64,000 bases of DNA, from assembly GCA_963693315.1 (NCBI GenBank), contig OY856188.1, forward strand, positions 95,351,745-95,415,744, written 5' to 3'. Under the pieces are notes generated by a model. It ran no database searches. It was not told the origin of the DNA and saw nothing but the letters and a program-made list of their open reading frames with translations. Position 1 is the first letter of the stretch; each line of letters opens with the position of its first letter. Origin of the DNA: Diogma glabrata. Taxonomy: Eukaryota; Arthropoda; Insecta; Diptera; Cylindrotomidae. A program made the position numbers and the translations under genes. Shown one piece after another: positions 25,250-35,620 of the stretch.

Positions 25250-25440
25250 GAGTAAGATTCTGTATTATTTGCATAAATAAAAATACATATATTGGCACAA
25301 AATAATAAAATATTTTTTGAGAAAATTGTTTAATCCTAGTAGTTCTTCGTTTGATATTTATTTTCCTAGATTTCTATAACAACCAATTTGTTTTTTAAAT
25401 TTCTATATAAAATTATTTAAAACAATTTGTTTTTCATTTC
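25250..25440. repeat. Repeat R, copy 1
   Basis: The block TATTTTTTGAGAAAATTGTTTAATC...GTTTGATA...TTTCTATAACAACCAATTT...ATTTCTATATAAAATTATTTAAAAC also occurs at about 32010-32190 and, more diverged, at 35198-35335. It lies just upstream of the Crypton remnant. Confidence 0.65.
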
Positions 25441-25582
25441 CTGAGTCACGTACAGTTCACATATATAATTTTCAAAACGGTCTAGTTATCCGCAATTGGA
25501 TTGTACTTCACCAAAATTAAAAGAAATATCAGCACAAACCACTGGAAAATTAATTTTATTTACAACTATATAAAAGGTTTCA

Positions 25583-25872
25583 AATTGGTGTAACGAAAAA
25601 CAGTTAAAAACCTACAGTGAACATAAATTACTTTCATATTTCTGTACGGAATTAAAAGGTTTGAAATCGTCCACATTATGGTCGATTTATTTAATGTAAC
25701 GAAGCACATTGCTAACTAAAAACAATATTGACATAAAAAAATTCCAATCTAATAGCGTTTTTGAAAAAACAAATGAACGCATACGTTCCGATAAAATCAA
25801 AAAACTTTCAGTTTTGAACAAGTCAATCAATTTTTTAAAGATGCTTTAGACGATTTTTATCTAATGAAAAAG
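25583..25872 (+). pseudogene. Crypton tyrosine recombinase remnant, N-terminal part
   Basis: Starting at 25583 one frame reads NWCNEKQLKTYSEHKLLSYF and then LKSSTLWSIYLM, a stop codon, and RSTLLTKNNIDIKKF. This matches the N-terminal, DNA-binding half of Crypton-type recombinases (core of LLAYF...STLWS.YSMLRSTL). After a frame change it continues EQVNQFFKDALDDFYLMKK, which resembles the EQ(V/I)..FL.EAPDD.YLM.K segment. It ends at AAAAAG followed by GTAAGT (25873), a strong splice-donor match. The C-terminal half lies at 31130-31678, beyond the hAT element inserted 16 bases into the apparent intron. In-frame stops and a frameshift make it a pseudogene. Confidence 0.75.
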
Positions 25873-26054
25873 GTAAGTTATTTAATAGCATTGGCGTAAC
25901 TAGGAAATTGTTCTAGGGTGGGCCTGGCCCCAATAATATTGCTGAGTAAAATAATTAATAAAGTTTCCATTTTTATTTTTTTAATACATAACGGGTGTGT
26001 CAATTTGAGGTTAATTTTCAAATTGGCGGTCATTTATATTTTTTTGCTAGATTA

Positions 26055-26700
26055 TTTATGTTAGGTTAGGTTGCAGTGACTGTCACCAAAACACAACATC
26101 AGGATGACATACTTAGACCAAAATACGTCGGTTGTGATACCAAAGAATCTCGTTCCCCAACTCGAACCATTTGGAGCTTCTAATGAAGCTAAGTATTTGC
26201 GTGATTTTAAAATTATCCAGGTCGGTGAGAGTTTTAAATGTGTGCGTTCCAAAATGAGTTTGCCGTATAATGGGCGAATGCTGGACATGTGCAAAGTAGA
26301 TGAAACGCTGGTTCCACCTGATCCTCCTCCTTACAGCTCCTGCAAACCAACACTTTGGTGCTTTCCAAGGATCTAGTGATGACTTTAACAATGAACTAGT
26401 TTTCTGCCTACTCAAGGTTATAAGTTTTTTGGAACGCTGTAGGTCTGGTCTAGGGAAGATTTACCTGCTTATCTTGCAGCTAACGGTGTTTGACCAGTGA
26501 CCACCGATCTATAGATTACGCATTTAACCCTGTCATAAGTTGGTTGTTTGAGAGAAGCAAACGACTCGCTTAGAGCTTCCATTTCTTGTAGAAGATCGAG
26601 TTCAGTCCTTTGCCTAGAAAATCTGTCTGCTATATAGTTGCATTTAACGCCACTGTGACCCGGCACCTACATAATATGAACGGTGAAATTGCCGGTGGTT
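26055..26700 (-). pseudogene. LINE ORF2 C-terminal remnant (RNase H and zinc-knuckle tail)
   Basis: The minus-strand frame at 26469-26666 begins PGHSGVKCNYIADRFSRQ, a clear match to the RNase H domain end (VPGHSG..GNE.AD..AR.G) of I/LOA/R1-type non-LTR retrotransposons. The frame at 26113-26415 follows with CWFAGAV and a segment LTDLDNFKITQILSFIRSS, which fits the C-terminal tail found in those elements (DL.N.....IL.FI.S..WF). A GGTTAGGTTAGGTTGC stretch near 26060 may mark the 3' untranslated region. Frame changes separate the pieces. Confidence 0.7.
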
Positions 26701-27536
26701 AAGTGTCACTTTTGACGTCGTTGCTACTACATCTACGGATTTGAATGCAGTTATTTATGCTATGTTGTTTGCAGTTATTTATGTTTATATTTAGATATAT
26801 ATTTGTGTAAATAATAAATCTTTAAATTATAAAACTAAAAGAAAAAAATGTTCTTTTTAAAATCGACATGTTTGACAAATTAAAATTGAAAAAAATCATA
26901 TAAAATTATAAATTGTTATATCAGTATGATATTTTTATAAATCCTCACTTAGTAACTTTCAAACAAACAAAAATTATACAAAATCAACATTCCTAGTTTC
27001 TAAATTAAACTTTACATTCCTAGTCTCTAAAACTATTGAAAAAATAAAAATAGAAAATAGTTCAAAAATAACAATTCATTGTTTACAGTAATCATGCACT
27101 CCCCCAACCATTTAATGCAGTACTGTGCACAACGATCTTCATTTTCAGCCATACAAAATTCAGATAATTCCAAAAATAAATCCATCAGACTTCGAATTCC
27201 GTCGTCAATTACAGACCTTTGAAAAAAGTTAAATTACAGTTTTGAAAAGAATTTTTTCTGTTTTTTTAATTTTTGCTTTATGTCCTATGTGCTTATAAGA
27301 TAAACAGATCAAAACTGTCCCTTTTACTAAATTTTCTTAATTTACGATAAAAAAAAACAAGGTCTTATGGAGCAATGAGACCGTATTTTTTTAAAACGAA
27401 GTCTATATTGTTCTTATTGCGATGTTTTTCGTTGAACAAATAGGAAGGTGTGGTTTTCCAGAAATTATGAACTCCGCATGGAGGAATCAGTTTTTATTGT
27501 TTTGAATTTTTTTTTATTTTTGATCTACGGGTGTGA
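26701..27536. other. AT-rich interior of hAT copy 2
   Basis: No gene or repeat recognised in this stretch. Confidence 0.4.
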
Positions 27537-28137
27537 CAACCCCGCTTACTCTAGTCCCTGCTATTGATATACGAGTTAACGTGAGATATCACATACCACT
27601 GGCAATAGCAGTGAGATATCACTAGCCAAGGTGACATCTTAGGGGTGGTGGCGAATGAACTGTTTTCAGTCAATGGTAGCACCCTCAATCTTAGCTGTGA
27701 AATAATCCTTGATGATGAGACGCTATTGCTTCCTTGAAGAAACGAGGCTTCATATAACTATGTGTAGGCTTTAATCTTCAAGAAAGACGGTGCGTCACAG
27801 GATCAAGGAATATGCAACCGGCTGGATTATTGGCAACTACATTTTTGTTTTGTTTCAGGAAATTTTTGTAAAAGTTTGCTATTTACTTTTTAATTTACTT
27901 TTATTTTCTCTATTCTTGGCCTATGTCATATTTTGTCAGTGATAGGATTTTTTGTTTAGCTATCCATTCTTTAACAAAAAATATAAAAACACAAAAAAAG
28001 AAAGATTTACGTCCACCAACACCTTTGAACGTATGTTGTTGTGGGTCCTTTGTCTTAAAAGGTTTTTATGTGTTATTGTGACACATATTGTAATTCCTAC
28101 TATACAACACATTTTATTAAAAAAAAAAAAAAAAATT
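27537..28137 (+). mobile_element. Short retroelement with a LINE-derived 3' tail, copy 1
   Basis: A body starting GATCTACGGGTGTGACAACC is joined to a tail (GTCCACCAACACCTT...TGTGACACATATTGTAAT...ACAACACATTTTATT) and a poly-A run of about 17. The same tail ends the coding-capable LINE remnant at 53630-55263, and the same body plus tail recurs at 49281-50345. The body is unlike a tRNA; it may be a LINE 5' region brought next to the 3' end by deletion. It moved as a non-autonomous unit, since two copies share the junction. Confidence 0.7.
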
Positions 28138-29187
28138 TGACATTCTGACATCTGGCACATCACATGTTGGAAAGAAAATGTTTGCTTTTTTAAACTTCGC
28201 TACTATGGTGAACCGATAAGATAAACGACCATTTTATAGATACTTTTGTAGCAATATTATTGGTAGTGCTTATTAAACTTCCTAATTAAATTTAAATGAA
28301 GATCGGTAATATGAATAATATCATGAATAATATTATTGTACGTTTTGAAATAATTTTGAACAGCAAATTCCTTATTAAAGAAATACATTTTTATTTTACC
28401 TACACTCAGAGAATTCTGTTATTAAAAACTATCAAAATAGCCATTAGATTAATAATTTGGTGATTATTATACAGCTAATCACAACTTGTGATTATTTTCA
28501 CTAATTTCGTAATAACAGGCATTATTAAACTAATATTATTTGTTCGTAATATTCACTAACAAAAAAAATTAAATTTTAAATCTAAAAACGATAGCTTTTA
28601 TATTTATAAAAATTCTTATTGAAATAATAACATAATGGATTACATTTATATTAGGTATCCCTTGGATAAATGACATATATTATTATAATAATAAAATTGT
28701 TTTTAAAATAATATTAGGTTATCAGATTAATAATACAATCTAATTAGATTAATAATAGGTTCTTATTAAATCAATAATAAGATGTTATTAAACTAATAAT
28801 GAAACTTATTAAATTAATAATGGAACTTATATTTTACACTTTTTAAATAAAAGAGAGCATAAATTTTTTATTAACGCATAGAAAAAATATTTTGAAGCAC
28901 ACATCAATTACTTTATCCACGACTAAAGAATATATGCTTTCCATGCGTATGCTTCCATTGTAATTGTATTCATTCCACAACTAGTGAATTTGATTAAAAT
29001 TCTTTAACAGCTCTATAGTTTATTAAATATTCCCCTAACAAATTAAACAACAAACTTGTTTTGTTTTTCGCTATCTTTGATGTTTTTATTTCATTATGCG
29101 ATACAAATTTTTGCATGAAAACTGGAAATTAAACGAAATATTTTACAGTCGTGAATAAAATAGAATCTTGTATTCGCTTGTATTCGC

Positions 29188-29271
29188 TTGGGATGATGGC
29201 AATTCTTCACTCGGAGGATTCCCTCCCCTCGCTACGCTCGTTTCGGAAAACTTCATCCTCGTGAAGAATTG
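29188..29271. repeat. Hairpin with GGCAATTCTTCAC arms
   Basis: GGCAATTCTTCACTCGGAGGA at the left and TCCTCGTGAAGAATTGCC at the right form an imperfect inverted repeat around a GC-richer loop with CTCGCTACGCTCG. A preceding tandem CTTGTATTCG doublet lies at 29167-29187. Confidence 0.6.
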
Positions 29272-29727
29272 CCTTCATTCTAAGCTCATACAAGAATCTA
29301 CTATTCCATGTTGTATAAACTTCATACCGTACATTATCAAAGCATACTAGTTGGCTTTATTATAGACCCACTAATTAACAAAATGGTGTAATTTTTTAAT
29401 TGGTAATTTTTTATCGAAATACTTTTGTAACATCTCTTCATTATTTTGAACAGTTTCGCCTATAATGGCAAAACTGTTTTAAGAATATCAAACAGTGTAT
29501 TTCTTATAAATTTTATGCTATAAAGTTTTGTTGGTTTGACGGAGTATCCTGTGCAGTAAATACATAGTTGATAGCAGAATGTCATCTAAATAATATAAAA
29601 CAAAAAATATTATATTATTACAGAATCTAACATTGAATAGGTTTAATTGTTTTCACTCAAAAAAATTACAAATGACATGTCCAAAAACAACGTTTTAGCT
29701 CATAGCCGGGTATTCAAATACATCAGA

Positions 29728-29812
29728 AACAGAAACAGAAACAGAATTTCATACAAATTTGACAGCAAAAAATTCTGTTGCTGTAAAATTTGAATGGAAT
29801 TCTGCTTCTGTT
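29728..29812. repeat. Imperfect hairpin
   Basis: The arms CAGAAACAGAATTTCATACAA and (as reverse complement) TTGAATGGAATTCTGCTTCTG pair with a few mismatches. Confidence 0.55.
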
Positions 29813-29863
29813 GCATGTGATTTTCAAGTTTTTGGAGCCAAAAAACAAATTTAAAAAACTTAC

Positions 29864-30328
29864 TTTCTGTCATATTCTCTGTATTGCGAAGTTCTTCAAC
29901 CATCTCTCTTATCTTTTCATCTTTAATTTGTTCTTCAAAAATGGGCTGAGTTTTCTGAGTAAATGGTTGGTAATTTACAACCAAAATCGCTGGCTTTCGG
30001 AAACATTGCTTTAAAATAAATGTCTATCTGAAAATTTTAAAAGGAATATTATTATAATTAATTATAATTATTATATATATATTATTATAATTATAATTAA
30101 AATGTTATTGAAATATACTAATATTGAGTTATTAATTACCAGTTTATAACCAAGCGGTAATTTAAATTGCTTCCATTTAATTAAAATTTCCGAAGTTGAT
30201 TTTAATTTTGAAATGTCGCTGAGTCTCAGTTGTTTAGTCCTGTCCCATGTTGACCCAATTTTAGCCTAACTACTCTGTTCATCGAACAAAATTTCTACAT
30301 GTTCTGTCTGATGAATCTGCTTCAGGAA
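29864..30328 (-). pseudogene. Two exon-like fragments of unknown gene
   Basis: On the minus strand, TTTTTCAG precedes 30328 and a frame reads FLKQIHQTEHVEILFDEQSS, a stop, then STWDRTKQLRLSDISKLK and WKQFKLPLGYKL. A GTAATT donor-like site follows at 30139. A second AG acceptor precedes 30027, and the frame there reads VVNYQPFTQKTQPIFEEQ, ending near a GTAAGT donor at 29863. The exon-intron-like layout with amino-acid-rich frames suggests a decayed gene, perhaps that of the surrounding TA-flanked element. I do not recognise the protein; a DNA-binding domain is possible but unproved. Confidence 0.35.
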
Positions 30329-31111
30329 CTGAAAAACCAATTTTTTTACCACACCATAGACAGTACAAAAATTTACAAAGTTTCACATACCAAACGTTAT
30401 CGTTTAATAAAATAATCTTCCTTTTTTAATTTTCTTAACACTTTTAACTTTTCACAAAACTTTTAAATATTTTTTAAAGTTGTTTATTCAGCGTCTGGAT
30501 ATAAACTGTGATTCTTACCAATATTTTATTAATCGTTATTCAAAATAATAACCTAAAGTAAGATTAATGTATACTATTATTAATTTAATAACCTACGTTT
30601 TGAAAGTAAAAACGTCGATGATTAATCTAATAAAATGGTTATTAAAATTAACTACAAAAATAATAATTTATGTTTTTATTTTAATAGCTCTACGTTAATC
30701 ACATAATTTTTTATTTGATTGTCTGAATTCATTATTTTAATAAGAATTGGTTATTAGTTTAATCAACCGTTGTGATTTTTTTAATAATATTGACCGTATT
30801 TTTATTTTGATAAACATTTTTATTAAAATAATAACAAAAAGTATTAATCGAACGAATGTGGCAATTACTTTAATAAAAATCGTTATTAGATTGATAAAAT
30901 AACTTATTACACATTTTTAAAACGGGCGGTTATTAAATTTACTAACAAAATTCTCTGAGTGTAACTGTTATATATACTTCATGAACTTTGTGTTCTAGGG
31001 GGGGCCAAAATTCGTCTAGGGGGGGCCGGGCCATCTGGGCCCCTACCTAGTTACGTCTATGTTTAATAGTCAGTTTTATTTTAAAGTAAAATTATTTGAT
31101 TTTGATGAAAA

Positions 31112-31678
31112 AAATTTCTTTATCAGATAGTTTTGATACTTGGACTTTGTGGAGCTTGCCGTAACCATGAGTTGATTTGTATCACGATGAAAGATATTGT
31201 AAATCATGACACTGTGTTGCTTATTTCTATTTCGAATATAAAAAGTTATGTTAGCAGAACTTTTAGTGTGCCAAACTAGGTGTGTGGGTTTGATTGTTTA
31301 GAGCAATAGAAAAAATTCGTGGATCTCAGACCGAAGGACAATCCAAATGAACGCTTTTTTCTACGCTACGCCAAAGGATAATGTTTCAACTAACCTTTTG
31401 AGAATAATAATATGGGAAAAATACGGTCAGAAGTAGCAAAGAATTTAAAGTGGCCAGAATATGAAAAATATACAAGCCACTCGTTTCGTAGAACATCTAC
31501 TACGTTGTCGGTAAATTTAAACGGAGGCATATTAACGTTAAAACGACTTAGTGGATGGAAGTTGTCAAAGGTTGTTGAAGGTTATGTCAATGGATCGATA
31601 AAAAACAACAATAACCACATATGTACATCAACAAATGAAAGCATTCCAGAAAAAATTTTGGAAGAAAACACTGAGTGA
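31112..31678 (+). pseudogene. Crypton tyrosine recombinase remnant, catalytic C-terminal part
   Basis: After an acceptor-like TTTATCAG, one frame from 31130 reads VLILGLCGACRNHEL, then KSYVSRTFSV, DLRPKDNPNERFFLRYAKG and finally YTSHSFRRTSTTL followed by LKRLSGWKLSKVVEGYVNGS. This is the catalytic domain of Crypton-type tyrosine recombinases: HxxR is HSFR, the late H/W position is GW, and the nucleophilic tyrosine is in EGYV. Four in-frame stops fall between about 31278 and 31400. From 31412 on, 88 codons are open. The N-terminal half is at 25583-25872, separated by the inserted hAT element. Confidence 0.85.
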
Positions 31679-32009
31679 ACGATGTCTAATACTCTACAAA
31701 CGGAAACTAGTGAAAGTTTTTATTTAGAAAACGGTATAACTTTTACTAAAGAAAAAAAATATTTTAGAAAATTTAGTTAAACTCTCGATTACCGTCGTTA
31801 AGATGGCTATTGCAAGTATGACATCAAAAAAACAATATTCCTAGTTGAGGTGGCTGACTTCCAGCTGCAATGCTGGTCTGCCATTTTGAACTTTTCAATA
31901 AGGCCACGACTAAAATAAAACAAGAAGGAAGGTTATAGCTAAAAAATGAGCAACTTTAATATTATAGCTCGCTCCAATTTTTGGACAGAGAGAGGTGGCC
32001 AAGTTGACA
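31679..32009. other. Spacer downstream of the Crypton remnant
   Basis: No gene seen. It may contain the 3' end of the Crypton, but I cannot place a boundary. Confidence 0.35.
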
Positions 32010-32191
32010 GAGTCCTATATATATATTTACACAAAATAGTAAAACAGTTTTTGAGAACATTGTTTAATCCGAGTAGTTTTTCGTTTGATAATTATATTCC
32101 TAAATTTTATAGCAACCAATTTTTTTTTAAAGTTTCTATATTAATTTATTTAAAACATTTTGTTTTTCAGTTTCATTTGATCTATCGTACT
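32010..32191. repeat. Repeat R, copy 2
   Basis: It matches 25250-25440 through TTTTTGAGAACATTGTTTAATCC, TTCGTTTGATAATTAT, TATAGCAACCAATTT and TTTATTTAAAACATTTTG. The third hAT element is inserted at its right end. Confidence 0.65.
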
Positions 32192-32523
32192 GCTGTAAGC
32201 AGAGCCGGGACAAGGCTTAATTACGCCCTTGGCAAGAGTAAGATTTGACGCCCCTACCCTCCTCTCACCTCCACAGAGTTGGTTTGTTTTAAACACTGTT
32301 TGGTGGTTTGGTTTTTACAAATTGGTTTTTATTCCAAAAAAACAATGTTTTAAACAAAAATTGTTTTTTTTAAATATAGCAATGTTACTTATTTGTTTTT
32401 TAATTGAACTAATGCATAATGTGGTATTTTATCGTTTGTAATACATTTACACCTAATACGCCATTAAAATTTTGAAAGTTTTTAAAAGGAATCACATGTC
32501 AAAACATTTGTACAATATTTGTT

Positions 32524-32585
32524 TGTCAGCAATCGAATACCAGATCCGCCAGCACTGGATCTGGTATTCGATTGCCGACAAAAGC
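32524..32585. repeat. Tight hairpin with near-perfect arms of about 25 bp
   Basis: CAATCGAATACCAGATCC and GGATCTGGTATTCGATTG pair perfectly around the loop GCCAGCACT. Pairing extends outward through GCTGAC/GCCGAC and TTTG with single mismatches. Confidence 0.85.
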
Positions 32586-33084
32586 AATTCGTTTAATTTC
32601 TAAATAAAAAGTGACAAATATTTGTCATTACTGTGAATCAAAAGGAACATCCTAGTTCTGAAAAGAAAATTATAGATTTGGTGCGAGATTTGTAAAATTA
32701 GGTTACATATTTCAACTCATTGTTGATTGACTAGACGTAATGTTTTCCATTACATTAATTTTTCAATAAAATTTTTTTAAAAATTTTTTTTAAGAATTTA
32801 CAATATGTGTCACAACAATACATAGATGCTTTTAAGACGTAGGTTCCACAACTACATGCATTCTAAGATGTTGACGAACGCTTTATTTAAACTTTTGGGG
32901 ATTGGACGCCCCAGTAACGACATGATTTGGATTTTTTTGGTCATTTTAGCAGCCCTGTGAATAAGAACGAAATTTGGAAACAGTTACAACATGATTTGGA
33001 TTTATTTGGACTTTTGATCAGTTTTACAAAAAGAAAAAAAATCGTAACGTTATATGCGTTTCGGTCTTATGCATTATATTTATT

Positions 33085-33275
33085 TTTGCGGTACGTTATT
33101 TCGTTATGGAACAGACAACAGACTTTTTTAAGTGTTTCGGTAGGGATTCGAACTCGTAACCTCATCAGTGCCAGAGTGAGCTCAAATCTATTCATTTCGC
33201 TACGAATGCGAAGATATTTTGAAGTTGAGACTTCATCATCACTCTATTTACTTAAGTTGAATTCTCAATTGTAAT
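33085..33275 (-). mobile_element. tRNA-derived SINE, copy a
   Basis: On the minus strand a pol III B box GAGTTCGAATCC occurs at 33144-33155. Upstream lie GCACTGATGAGGTTAC and, further, an ATTCAACTTAAGTAAAT block. The same ordered blocks occur at 33505-33665 (minus) and 48375-48600 (plus). The tRNA-like head is too diverged to be a functional tRNA. Confidence 0.65.
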
Positions 33276-33504
33276 TAGACTCCTATTTTCCGGAAACATT
33301 TTAACATTATTTTTGGGATTAAATCTCTAGACAGCACTATTGTGTGAATTCATATGAGGTGTAATATTTCTATATTATAGGCCACATTTTAAGTCACGTG
33401 TATAGTCATTATTGATTGCTCCCAAACAATGTGAAATCTATAAGCGACACTTGGTCAATTATTTCATATGCATATTAGACAACATTTTGGAGAATTTTAA
33501 TTAT

Positions 33505-33665
33505 TCGGGATTTTTGTGAGCAATTAAACTCAAGGGAAGTAATTTGAATTTTTCAATTCAAAGTTATGGCTGGAAATATCTCGTAAAAAAACTCTGTTTT
33601 TCTTTTTTACGTGTTTTGGTTGGGATTCGAACTCGTTACCTCATCAGAGTGAGATCAAATCAAAA
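33505..33665 (-). mobile_element. tRNA-derived SINE, copy b
   Basis: The B-box-like GAGTTCGAATCCCAACC lies at 33623-33634 on the minus strand. It is followed by AAAACACG, a CAGAGTTTTTTT block, CCATAACTTTGAATTGAAAAA and TTGAGTTTAATTG, all shared with the copy at 48375-48600. Confidence 0.7.
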
Positions 33666-34789
33666 ATTTACAAAATGCTTAATATTTTGCGACAAATATC
33701 AAAAAAATTTTAGAACAACCAAAATCTTTAGTTAAAGCGTGCACATACATTTAAAAAGAGCAGATATGTCGGATTTTATATAATCGATATTTGCAAAATC
33801 GTTCAAAAAACGAAATGAAATATTAACGTTATCGTTACGTTTTACGTTATTGTCACCAGATGAATTTTTAAAACGATACGAAAGTAATTATTATTAACAA
33901 CGCTACTTAAGTTCGTTATTTCATTTTTACGTTACGAGTAACGTTTTGCCGGGTAACGTGATGCAAAAACTCATTTCCACGCGTTTAGTCAGCATTTACG
34001 ACATCGTTACATTAAGTTGCTGTGTAACTATATCCAAATGCACTTTTTAATGAAAATTTCATTGTTTTAGAAAACAAAGAAAATGAATCGGCATCGCTTT
34101 CGTCGAAGAAATTTGCCCCTAAAATTTTCCACATTTTATAAATTATGTACCAAATTAACTCTGTTCTGTGCAACATTTTCTATGAATGATTTTTGTGAAA
34201 AATTATCTGACGCTAAGCGAGTGACCACTGCCCCTTGTTTAGATTCCAATTTATTTGGTCTAAAAAGTGAAATAAAGTAATTTGTATTTTGAAATCAATC
34301 TCAACGTCAGTAGGAATTGAGCGCGTCTTTTATAAATTTGGCTTGGTACATTGGAAACTCCTAATCCAATTTTATGCGGACTACTAGTTTTTATTAATCA
34401 ACAGTTTGAAATATGTACCTTTGAAACCGACGGTTTTGAGTTTTTTTTAAATCCAAATATATGTTTTAAATTGAAATAAAAATATATTGCTTTCATATTC
34501 GAAATCTTGTTGTTTTCAATCTTTTGTTAAAGATGATTATACTGTTTTACCCAACCAATATTCTTATGAGGATGATATGAATATTGTAATCCGTAACTTA
34601 TAATTGTCAAAAACTCTATTTCTTTATTTAATCAAATTTTTTACATGCATCAGGTCATTCGAGACTAAGGTTAAACATAGGTCACAGATTTTTTATCATA
34701 ATTAAAATTTCTGAAATTTATGTTAGCCAATAAAAACAAAAATGTCATTAGATTGAGCGATAAATTATTCTTTGGCATCTTGCATGGGA

Positions 34790-35020
34790 CAAATATTTGA
34801 GAATATTCAAGAAATCTAGAGAAGCTTAAAAAAGATTCTTAACAATCGTCGCAAAATCTTGAGAATCTTGACGAATCCCTTGAGAATTTCAAAAAATCTT
34901 GAGTACATTTGGACATACAGAGTTTCTTCAGATAATCTAGGGAATCTTGTAAATATGAAGAGAACCTTAGAAATCTTTAGAGAACCTTTAAATAATCTTA
35001 CAATATTTAGGATACCTATT
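34790..35020. repeat. Degenerate AATCTTGAGAATCTTGA tandem repeat
   Basis: Short units such as AATCTTGA, AAATCTTTAGAGAACCTT and AATCTTGTAAAT are repeated over about 230 bp inside the third hAT element. The 62-codon frame here is a reading of it. Confidence 0.6.
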
Positions 35021-35197
35021 TTCTTTGTGATTTTCTACTCCAATTAGATATTTTAATTTAAAACAAAAAAAACGAATCTCCGTAGTATAATATATATTAA
35101 ATACAAAAAATGTGTTCTCAATTTCTGCGCCCTTTAAATAAAACGCCCTAGGCGAGTGCCTTGTTTGCCTACCCCTCGTCCCGGCTCTGGCTGTAAG

Positions 35198-35335
35198 TAT
35201 GCATATTTCTTGTAAAATATTTTTTGAGACAATTGCTAAATGCACGTAATATTTTGTTAGTTTTTTTTACTAAATTTCTTTAGCAACCAATTTATTTAAT
35301 TTTAATTGTATATAAAATTACAAACAAACCAAAAA
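35198..35335. repeat. Repeat R, copy 3 (diverged)
   Basis: It shares AAATATTTTTTGAGACAATTGCTAAAT, AATTTCTTTAGCAACCAATTTATTT and TATATAAAATTA with copies 1 and 2. It is directly continuous with the hAT target site. Confidence 0.55.
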
Positions 35336-35620
35336 ATGCTTAGATTAAACAATTTTCTTAAAATAAAATTTCACAAAACTTATATGTCTGTAACTATATT
35401 TATGTAACTATATTTTTTTAAATAGCCATAATGTATTTTGTTCTTTTGGGTTCGTTTGATGTTGTCAAACATATTTACGCTTTAGGGCGTAAAATAGAAA
35501 TTTTAGACATTGTTAGTTCAATTCTAGGCATTGTTATTTCAATAGGAAAAAAAAAGCCTACTTTACGCACAATTTTTGAATCGTAAAAGTGCATTTTACA
35601 GCTTACTCGTACAAAAAATA

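Larger units (their letters stand above)
28403..30961 (-). mobile_element. TA-flanked inverted-repeat element with CACTCAGAGAATT termini
   Basis: The ends CACTCAGAGAATTCTGTTA and TAACAAAATTCTCTGAGTG are near-perfect inverted repeats flanked by TA on both sides. Subterminal regions (28440-28830 and 30480-30950) are full of TTATTAA..TAATAAT-type repeats in opposite orientations. Exon-like fragments on the minus strand at 29864-30328 might be remnants of its gene. The TA target and CACTC.GAGAA start point to the Tc1/mariner group in the broad sense. Confidence 0.75.
25889..31061. mobile_element. hAT element, copy 2, inserted in the Crypton remnant
   Basis: Its ends CATTGGCGTAACTAGG and CCTAGTTACGTCTATG match those of copy 1. 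The exact 8-bp duplication TTTAATAG flanks it at 25881-25888 and 31062-31069. The same G-rich right subterminal block is present near 30996-31045. No hAT transposase is visible; the interior instead holds a LINE fragment (26055-26700), a LINE-tailed element (27537-28137) and a TA-flanked element (28403-30961). Confidence 0.9.
32200..35189. mobile_element. hAT element of a second family, with 8-bp target duplication
   Basis: The termini CAGAGCCGGGACAAGG and CCTCGTCCCGGCTCTG are inverted repeats of the hAT type, and the exact 8-bp duplication GCTGTAAG flanks them at 32192-32199 and 35190-35197. Removing the element restores a continuous repeat-R-like sequence. I see no transposase. It carries two SINE copies, a tight hairpin and a degenerate AATCTTGAGAATCTTGA repeat (about 34790-35020), so it is probably non-autonomous. 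Confidence 0.9.

Noticed and set aside
29168..29350. 60-codon frame across the GC-richer patch
   Set aside because: It lies in a hairpin inside a transposon and shows no family resemblance.
31412..31678. Stand-alone 88-codon gene
   Set aside because: It is the C-terminal end of the Crypton recombinase remnant, in the same frame as upstream matches broken by stops.
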